Source: Shimazuella alba
GTDB taxonomy: Bacteria; Bacillota; Bacilli; Thermoactinomycetales; Thermoactinomycetaceae
NCBI RefSeq assembly: GCF_009831235.1
Contig: NZ_WUUL01000001.1
Location: forward strand, 1-64,000
DNA: 64,000 nt
Direction: 5' to 3'
The position numbers and the translations under genes were made by a program. The notes beneath the pieces are model-generated. The model saw only the letters and a program-made list of their open reading frames with translations, was not told the origin of the DNA and ran no database searches. The first letter of the stretch is position 1. The number at the start of each line of letters is the position of its first letter. This document shows positions 55,477 through 64,000 of this stretch, one piece after another.

Positions 55477-55854
55477 TTATTTAAAGCCGAAAAACCGTCT
55501 TGAAACTTTTTTTATCTTACTAACCTTTTCAACATAGCAAACATGAATATCACAAAAAGGTTCCACTCGGATCAGTTCTTCCATCAAGTAAGGGTCAGTA
55601 TTATACAAATTTGCAAAATTTTCATTTGCTTTGTTGAAATCTTCTTCAGTGCGATAACGTATATCTAGCTGAAAGGGGTAAAAGTTGGTATCTTTTTCAG
55701 CTAAAAATGTAAAAGGATTATTTTGGGAGGTTTCGACATAATCAACACCAGGAATTTCGGATAGTTTTGAGGCAGTTATTTTTAACCACTTCATAAAACC
55801 TTCAGTATCTTGTGTTTCTTCATTGTCTTTAAATAGCATGCTGAATTTAATCAA
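55477..55854 (-). CDS. EthD-like small protein beside the PKS operon
   Basis: A 125-residue protein starting MIKFSMLFKDNEE. TTG 55854 follows AAGGAGG on the minus strand, so the longer frame from 55896 is discarded. The pattern (first strand, helix FMKWLKITASKLSEI, PGVDYVETSQNNPF, later second helix after EEDFNKANENF and strand CDIHVCYVEKV) suggests the EthD/dimeric alpha-beta barrel fold, related in type but not closely to the 11-12.8 kb proteins. Such folds include polyketide cyclases and small monooxygenases. It is convergent with the flavoenzyme gene. Function unknown. Confidence 0.65.
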   Translation of the reverse strand: MIKFSMLFKDNEETQDTEGFMKWLKITASKLSEIPGVDYVETSQNNPFTFLAEKDTNFYPFQLDIRYRTEEDFNKANENFANLYNTDPYLMEELIRVEPFCDIHVCYVEKVSKIKKVSRRFFGFK

Positions 55855-55933
55855 TATTCTTTTCCTCCTTGTGTTTATTATATAAATTATAATCATTTGA
55901 ATTTCATCTTTCTATCACTTTTTTCGAAAAATC

Positions 55934-56200
55934 ATGACTAATTTGCATCAAAATATTTTGGCTTTTTGGGATAAACACCAAATGAAATGCACAAACGGTC
56001 GTGAGTGGGCAACATGCAGAATGTTGAATGGATATTTTAGACATACTCATGATAGGAAAGCTAATGCATTGCTAAAAATAGTTTGTAAACTATTAGCTAT
56101 AGGGGAATTACATCGTTTATGTATAGAGGTTTCTGTGGAATTGTATTCACAAAGGTTGAAGACCTTTCACAAAGAAGGGTGTGTAAATGCTAAGTGGTGA
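55934..56200 (+). CDS. Hypothetical basic protein
   Basis: An 88-codon frame, His-, Lys- and Cys-rich (CTNGREWATCRMLNGYFRHT), with no RBS of note before ATG 55934 and no recognisable family. It could be a small real gene or a remnant of a longer one. Low confidence. Confidence 0.3.
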   Translation: MTNLHQNILAFWDKHQMKCTNGREWATCRMLNGYFRHTHDRKANALLKIVCKLLAIGELHRLCIEVSVELYSQRLKTFHKEGCVNAKW

Positions 56201-59158
<2,958 letters not shown>

Positions 59159-59175
59159 TTTTAAAATTCCCATTT

Positions 59176-59215
59176 AATAACAACACCTCTCTAGTGGTTA
59201 TTAGAGCGTTTTTTT
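59176..59215 (+). terminator. Terminator of rph
   Basis: AATAAC..CAC pairs with GTG.GTTATT around CTCTCTA, with a run of T beginning about 59208. Confidence 0.6.
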
Positions 59216-59375
59216 CAACTGTTTATTGCTTCGCTTTCTATCTCTAGGAGTAGAAACCATGTGATGTTGAAGTTAAGCAAACACGAATGACTAGTTTGAA
59301 TCCGAATATCTTCGGCTTTTTTGGGAGAAGCTATCTTCATATGTAATAGCTCTGAACAATGAAGGAGGATATAAG

Positions 59376-59852
59376 GTGGCGAACGAGCATCCTATTCAAG
59401 GTTTGATGCAGACAGCAATGGAAAACTTAAGGGATATGGTAGATGTAAATACAATTATTGGTGCACCTGTAGAGACACCCGATGGTCAAGTGATTATCCC
59501 AGTTAGTAAAGTAGGATTTGGATTTGCAGCAGGAGGAAGTGAATTTTCTGCGGGCACTAAAAAACCCAAGACCAATGGAAATGGAAATGGGAATCATGAA
59601 TCTGGTAAAGCAGATGCCAAACACTACCCTTTCGGAGGAGGTAGTGGTGGAGGTGTTTCGATTACACCAGTTGCTTTTATCGTCGTAGGTGAACCTGGCA
59701 TACGTTTGCTCAGCATGGATGGCAATGCACATCTGATCGATCGTATTTTTGATTTAGCTCCAAATATATTTAATAAATTTAGTCCTAAGAAGAAGGCTGA
59801 GGTTTCAGGAACTGGTGATACTGCTCCTCAGACACCAATCGACAATCTCTAA
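59376..59852 (+). CDS. ytfJ: Sporulation protein YtfJ (GerW)
   Basis: A 158-residue protein with the YtfJ core MDVNTIIGAPVETPDGQVIIPVSKVGFGFAAGGSEF (in parts: VNTIIGAPVETPDG, IIPVSKVGFGFAAGG), a Gly-rich middle, and GGGVSITPVAFIVV. In Bacillus it is made in the forespore and needed for efficient germination of some receptors. GTG 59376 with GAAGGAGG upstream. Normally follows ytfI directly. Confidence 0.93.
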   Translation: MANEHPIQGLMQTAMENLRDMVDVNTIIGAPVETPDGQVIIPVSKVGFGFAAGGSEFSAGTKKPKTNGNGNGNHESGKADAKHYPFGGGSGGGVSITPVAFIVVGEPGIRLLSMDGNAHLIDRIFDLAPNIFNKFSPKKKAEVSGTGDTAPQTPIDNL

Positions 59853-59859
59853 TGCACAC

Positions 59860-59914
59860 GAAGTAGCCTAAATAAAAAATATCGCATTTATTATTATGGC
59901 TACTTCATTTTTTA
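59860..59914 (+). terminator. Terminator of ytfJ
   Basis: GAAGTAGCC at 59860-59868 pairs with GGCTACTTC at 59898-59906, then ATTTTTTATT. Confidence 0.85.
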
Positions 59915-60952
59915 TTGTTACTTTCTTATTGAGGCTATCCAAGTAATATAAATAAGACTCTCTGATCAAACGATCCAAGACAGAGGTTGTTATTTGTGCA
60001 GTGTGGAAGGTATCTTTTTACTGGATCTATTTTTATTTATTTTTTTATGTAATACGTATTAGCGACTAGGTAACCTGAAATGATAAAACAGATTTTTATT
60101 TATCTGAGAAAATCAGCAAGTAAAAAACGAAACTCAACGTGGGACAGCTCACGTTTTTTTGTTTTGGCAGGGAACGAACGTCTCAATGAAATGAAGTAAA
60201 TTTTATGAGTGTTAAAAGACATTTCAGTTTTTTTAGCAGTTAGGATGAAAATGTTCACCACGCTATTCATACTAGCGATTTAAAACAGAAATAGATAAAA
60301 AAGTGTTTTTCAAGACAAAGGAATAAATAAGATCATGCCATGGAAATAATCGCTAACCCATTGTTGATCATCTTACTTGTAACATCTGTCTCCTTCAATA
60401 TATTAGGTTCATTGGGATAATTTAATTGGTAGATATATCGCAAACGTATTGAATTCGTGAATCATGAATTGGATTGGTTCTCTGTCAGATTAAATTAGGG
60501 CAGCGACGTGATTCTAATTCCCTTTTTAATGGGTGAAGGATTTGCCGCCGTTATTCCAATCGAAGAACAAATGTTGCATCTGATTAGTGGAATAGTTATC
60601 ATGTATTTCCAACAAAACAGGTTATCAGATTTGTTACTGAAAATGAGCTATAGTTGTTTTTACATATTGGATTGGAAACCGTAGAATGAAAAGGTGAGGG
60701 TTTTACCATTCAGGTTCAAGCAGAGGATAGGGAGGCAAAGGGGAGGCTCATCTGATATTTCTTATATAAAAGAAAAGGAATAGATATAACATTTATGCTT
60801 GTAATTCCGAATTTTAAAGAGAAGCTAACTGAATTTGTTTCACTAAAGGCTGGTGAAACAAATTGCTCAACTATCTTAAAATAAGTTTTACAAGTTATCA
60901 CATATGAATGTTATAAAAGATAAATAAGCTGAAAATGAAGGAGCAAACAGTA
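59915..60952. other. Gene-poor stretch with a decayed membrane protein
   Basis: A terminator-like AACGTG/CACGTT hairpin lies at 60136-60160 with a T-run. From 60340 a frame reads MEIIANPLLIILLVTSVSFN, stops after 26 codons, and hydrophobic coding resumes near 60507 (VILIPFLMGEGFAAVIPIEE, then HLISGIVIMYFQQ) to a stop at 60684. Together they look like a broken small membrane protein. The rest shows nothing. Confidence 0.4.
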
Positions 60953-62005
60953 ATGGAAGGTACGAAATTTACAGGTTATGTAGGAACCTATACAAATAGA
61001 GAAAGCAAAGGGATTTATTCGTTTGAGCTAGATACAAAAGAGGCAAGTATCAAGAATCTAAAAGTGGTAGCCGAATTAGAAAACCCTACTTATTTGAATA
61101 TAAGCCCAGATCGTCAATATCTTTATTCTGTGATTAAAGAAGGAGATCAGGGAGGTGTAGCAGCGTTTTCAATGGATAGAGATGGCCAACTTACCTTTAT
61201 TAACGCAGAACTATCAGCTGGTTCACCGCCTTGCCATGTGAGTGTAGACCAGAAGCAACGCTATGTTTTTAGTACCAATTATCATAAGGGAACAGTAGAA
61301 TCCTATGTAATTAATCAAAGCAATGGAGCTATTTATCCACCAGCATCTATTATTCATCATAAAGGTTCTGGTCCAGACCCAAGGCAAGAAAAAGCACACA
61401 CACACTTTGCTGGGATGACACCAGATGGGAAATATTTAATAGTGGTAGAATTAGGAAGTGATCGAGTTTTTACCTATCAGGTTGATGATAGTGGAAACTT
61501 AAAAGAAGTGTCACGTTTGGAAGTTCGTGCTGGAAGTGGTCCTAGGCATCTTTCTTTTCATCCTGAAGAACCCTCTATTGCATATTTAATGACAGAATTT
61601 AGCTCCGAAGTCATTGTACTATCTTACAATAGCGAAGATGGTAGTTTTACAGAAATTCAGACGATATCCACAATCCCAATAGATTTTGTTGAAAATAACC
61701 AAGGCAGTGCAATCCATACTTCCTATGATGGAAAATATGTATATGCAGGGAATCGAGGACATAATAGCATCGCTATTTTTTCAGTTGATGCTGGGACTAA
61801 AAAATTGAGTTTTGTAGACTGCATATCAACAGAAGGAGATTGGCCAAGAGATTTTGTATTGGATCCAACGGGTAGATTTCTAATTGCGTCAAACCAAAAC
61901 TCTAGCAACCTCGTTTTGTTTGCAAGAGATGTGGAAACAGGGAAATTGAACCTGTTACATAAAGATATTGAGGTTCCTAATCCAGTTTGTGTGAAGTTCT
62001 CCTGA
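60953..62005 (+). CDS. pgl: 6-phosphogluconolactonase-like beta-propeller (Pgl/YkgB)
   Basis: A 350-residue seven-bladed propeller of the lactonase (YkgB/Pgl) family: GYVGTYTNRESKGIYSF at the start, AHTHFAGMTPDGKYLIVVE, GSGPRHLSFHP and the closing blade WPRDFVLDPTGRFLIASNQ. The members tested hydrolyse 6-phosphogluconolactone in the pentose phosphate pathway. ATG 60953 with GAAGGAG upstream. Monocistronic, with its own terminator; not normally part of the ytfJ-dacB neighbourhood. Confidence 0.88.
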   Translation: MEGTKFTGYVGTYTNRESKGIYSFELDTKEASIKNLKVVAELENPTYLNISPDRQYLYSVIKEGDQGGVAAFSMDRDGQLTFINAELSAGSPPCHVSVDQKQRYVFSTNYHKGTVESYVINQSNGAIYPPASIIHHKGSGPDPRQEKAHTHFAGMTPDGKYLIVVELGSDRVFTYQVDDSGNLKEVSRLEVRAGSGPRHLSFHPEEPSIAYLMTEFSSEVIVLSYNSEDGSFTEIQTISTIPIDFVENNQGSAIHTSYDGKYVYAGNRGHNSIAIFSVDAGTKKLSFVDCISTEGDWPRDFVLDPTGRFLIASNQNSSNLVLFARDVETGKLNLLHKDIEVPNPVCVKFS

Positions 62006-62021
62006 TTCTTTGCTTAGAAAA

Positions 62022-62063
62022 AGAGAAAAAAGCTAGGACTGATAACATAGTCCAGCTTTTTCT
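62022..62063 (+). terminator. Terminator of pgl
   Basis: AGAAAAAAGCTAGGACT pairs with AGTCCAGCTTTTTCT with one mismatch across an 8-base loop. Confidence 0.85.
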
Positions 62064-62577
62064 ATAAGTTAGGAATAGATTATATATAGAGGCTGTGAAT
62101 TTAATATTTATATTGCGCGATTTTTTTTGTTTTGATTGCAAGTCAATATACAAATGGGACATCCATTAAAGATACTGCTGCTATGATGGAACCCACTCGG
62201 GCAATGGTTTATCGATATATTAATAAATGATTTCAATAATATGAAATTTGAGGGTAATGACACGTTCGTTGGCTACCTCCAGTAAAAAGTTAAGGTTGAT
62301 TATGGATCATTTGCCCAGTAACTCTTATCTTTCTTAACGTTAGTATCGCTAATGAGATGGATCCATGAACTATATTAAAACAAAAATAGGTATTCTATAG
62401 TAATAGAATGGATGTATATATTAAACGTGTATATCGGTAGAATTGTATATGAAAAAGGAATGGATTACTGGTCAGTAGCAGCAGATGAAACATTCACTGT
62501 TCAAATTGGTTTATTTTATGCAACAATACCGATTATAATAAATAGGTAAAGTATCCGATTCAATTCTGGGAGATAGA
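62064..62577. other. Non-coding stretch with a resolvase remnant
   Basis: Apart from the resolvase fragment at 62138-62230 nothing is recognised. The 62230-62577 part has only short frames. Confidence 0.4.
62138..62230 (+). pseudogene. Remnant of a serine resolvase C-terminus
   Basis: An in-frame segment reads YTNGTSIKDTAAMMEPTRAM then VYRYINK-stop, the form of the C-terminal helix-turn-helix of Tn3/Tn552-type serine resolvases (GxSIKxxAxxxxxSRAxVYRYI). Nothing of the catalytic domain precedes it. Confidence 0.5.
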
Positions 62578-62763
62578 ATGTCTTCTAAGGCAAAGAAGGA
62601 TAAGGCGATCATCGTTGGTACGCTTGTGGCAAGTGCTGTTCCTCCTATGGCGTTAGGTCCAGCCGGAGCAGCTATTAGTGTCTTGGCCATTGGAGCAGCT
62701 GGCATGGTCGCTGCATCAAGCCCTGCCGAAAGAAAGGAAGAGGATAAGGATAAGGATAAGTAA
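62578..62763 (+). CDS. Small Ala/Gly-rich hydrophobic peptide
   Basis: A 61-residue protein: basic start (MSSKAKKDKA), a 40-residue hydrophobic, Gly- and Ala-rich core (VPPMALGPAGAAISVLAIGA then AGMV), and a strongly charged tail (ERKEEDKDKDK). ATG 62578 has GGGAG upstream and a hairpin terminator follows. The core could form one or two transmembrane helices. No family recognised; membrane-active peptide or small membrane protein are both possible. Confidence 0.55.
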   Translation: MSSKAKKDKAIIVGTLVASAVPPMALGPAGAAISVLAIGAAGMVAASSPAERKEEDKDKDK

Positions 62764-62781
62764 TAAATTTCTTATCCAAAA

Positions 62782-62820
62782 GTGACCAGAGCGCATCGAT
62801 GCTTTGGTCACACTCCTTTT
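62782..62820 (+). terminator. Terminator of the small peptide gene
   Basis: GTGACCAGAGC at 62782-62792 pairs with GCTTTGGTCAC at 62801-62811 (one mismatch), then CTCCTTTT. Confidence 0.75.
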
Positions 62821-62846
62821 CAATGTTAAACTAGTTTTAAAGAAGG

Positions 62847-62873
62847 GATAGTTTACATATTATGTAAACTATC
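62847..62873. repeat. Perfect 27-bp palindrome
   Basis: GATAGTTTACAT, a 3-bp centre (ATT), then ATGTAAACTATC. Symmetric, AT-rich and not followed by a T-run, so more like a protein-binding site than a terminator. Confidence 0.7.
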
Positions 62874-62908
62874 TGACGAACTAGAGCAGCAACCCTGTCA
62901 CTACCCCC

Positions 62909-62969
62909 TAAAGAAAGAATCGCGTGTTTTTCATTTTGGTAGATTATTTCATTATTAACTTGATGGGTT
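62909..62969. repeat. Dispersed repeat, copy 2
   Basis: Matches 24442-24500, from TAAAGAAAGAAT through GCGTGTTTTTC to AACTTGATGG. The left hairpin arm of copy 1 is absent here. Confidence 0.6.
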
Positions 62970-63566
62970 GGGGCTTCCCTCGCTAATCATATATTTCCTG
63001 TGTAAAAATAGACCAATTCAAAATAGATATGGGTCTATTTTCCGTTTAATGGTCAAATTACTGTTTGTCGTTCGAGTGCTGGTCCTAGGCTTAAAAGGGG
63101 ATAAGTCACGCAAAATAAATAATGAATGGATAAGGAGCTTTCGATGGAAGTTCATAGTGAGCAGTTGATTGCTTTTATGTAATTTCAGGTATATCAAAAT
63201 TATCCCTTTCATTTATTAGAACTGGTTCCTGTTTATTCTTTAAGGCATTGGTTCTTGTAATTTTAAGGGAATTTCATTCATAAGCAGGGGATAAATTAAC
63301 GATAAATATCAAGCCAATCATGAAAATTTTAAATTTCATACTTTCACTTTGGTGAAATTAATCAGTTTTATTACAATTATCAATCTATCTGACGTATAAA
63401 GGCTAATCTATCTCCAAATGAAAGGAATGAGTAGTCTGTTTTAAAAACAGCAATTTGATTACTTAGCGTTTAAGAACTTTTATCGTCTTCCACTTGTTTT
63501 TGGTCTATTCTTTTACCTTGTCCGCATAATCTGGTACAAACCCTATTACTGGGCGAGGTGAAACCA
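62970..63566. other. Stretch without a recognisable gene before dacB
   Basis: One hairpin, AAAATAGACC at 63005-63014 with GGTCTATTTT at 63032-63041. The short frames show nothing recognisable, and I see no clear promoter for dacB. Confidence 0.4.
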
Positions 63567-64000
63567 GTGAAACGATGGCACTTTTTTGTCGTGATTTTTG
63601 TAATACTGCTTGTTCCTATATATGTGCACGCAACGCCTCCATTGGCGGGTTCTGCACAAGCAGCGATCTTGATGGACCGCGATTCCGGCCGGATTTTATT
63701 TGCAAAGAATGCCGATAAAGAAATGAAAATTGCTAGTTTGACCAAAATCATGACTGCACTAGTTGCAATCGAACAATCAAAAATAGATAGCATGGTCACA
63801 GTTGGGCCGAATGCAGTAGGAGTAGAAGGTTCTTCTATTTACCTCAAAAAAGGGGAGAAGATCCCCTTAGAGCATTTGCTATATGGACTGATGCTTCGAT
63901 CCGGCAATGATGCTGCCACAGCAATAGCAGAACATGTAGGCGGGTCTGTTGATGGGTTTGTATATTTAATGAATCAAAAAGCGAGTTTTTTGGGATTAGA
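63567..64000 (+). CDS. dacB: D-alanyl-D-alanine carboxypeptidase, DacB type (partial)
   Basis: The first 144 codons of a PBP5-like carboxypeptidase; the gene runs off the window. A signal peptide (hydrophobic [15 protein letters not shown]) is followed by [20 protein letters not shown], the active-site serine motif SLTK, and SxN as SGN in [21 protein letters not shown] 63567 is chosen with GCGAGGTG 6 bp upstream; GTG 63558 is possible. In spore formers, dacB (with spmA-spmB) follows ytfJ and works on spore cortex cross-linking in the mother cell, so dacB rather than another paralogue is likely. It is distinct from dacF at 26068. Confidence 0.88.
   Translation, partial: MKRWHFFVVIFVILLVPIYVHATPPLAGSAQAAILMDRDSGRILFAKNADKEMKIASLTKIMTALVAIEQSKIDSMVTVGPNAVGVEGSSIYLKKGEKIPLEHLLYGLMLRSGNDAATAIAEHVGGSVDGFVYLMNQKASFLGL

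Noticed and set aside
63470-63799. 109-codon minus-strand ORF at the window end
   Set aside because: It lies opposite dacB, whose active-site motifs are on the plus strand.

Overview
The window reads as a low-GC, endospore-forming member of the Bacillota. The sporulation and housekeeping gene order (mciZ-nudF, spoIIM, fur, yqzK, deoB, pnp, dacF-spoIIAA-spoIIAB-sigF, spoVAE, lysA, then ribDE-ribBA-ribH, scpA-scpB, ytfI ... ytfJ, dacB) is that of Bacillus-like chromosomes. The mix of this core with a large polyketide synthase suggests a Thermoactinomycetaceae-type organism, but that placement is inference. No tRNA, rRNA, intact insertion sequence or CRISPR array was seen.

Layout. 0-6.2 kb: a LysR regulator, then a Crp/Fnr regulator divergent from an overlapping trio (amino acid permease, class V PLP enzyme, YitT-type membrane protein). 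6.2-13 kb is accessory: an erm methyltransferase gene behind a leader peptide and mutually exclusive hairpins, a small secreted protein, a 439-residue solenoid-like repeat protein of foreign base composition, and a duplicated gene pair (B-A-B-A) of small EthD-like ferredoxin-fold proteins. 13-23 kb is core: kynurenine-formamidase-like cyclase, EcsC protein, MciZ, NudF, SpoIIM, Fur, alanine dehydrogenase, YqzK, phosphopentomutase and two tandem purine nucleoside phosphorylases. 23-26 kb is decayed: a broken high-GC gene, the remains of an IS4/IS231-type transposase, a dispersed repeat and a Fic-domain gene.

26-36 kb is the sporulation block: dacF and the spoIIA operon, a DUF2935 gene, an antiparallel gerA-type operon sitting where spoVAA-spoVAD would be expected, spoVAE, a SpoVAE-type gene and lysA. 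37-45 kb holds ctaA, an FMN riboswitch with ribD-ribE-ribBA-ribH, scpA-scpB, a Fur-box-controlled FhuF-like protein and ytfI.

45.4-59.2 kb is the most unusual part. Between ytfI and ytfJ, which are normally adjacent, lie a 2733-residue iterative polyketide synthase, a phytoene-desaturase-like flavoenzyme, a further EthD-like protein and a rifampin phosphotransferase. The synthase has an enediyne/polyene-type KS, an AT, four tandem ACPs, a PUFA-synthase-type KR, a DH, a PPTase-like domain and two C-terminal hot-dog (E10-like) thioesterase domains in one chain. It could make and release a polyene that the flavoenzyme then modifies.

59-64 kb: ytfJ (gerW), a 6-phosphogluconolactonase-like propeller, a resolvase remnant, a 61-residue Ala/Gly-rich peptide, a perfect palindrome, and the start of dacB running off the end. 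Several genes (ribE, scpA, ecsC) have no ATG, GTG or TTG in the right place and appear to start at ATT or ATA.
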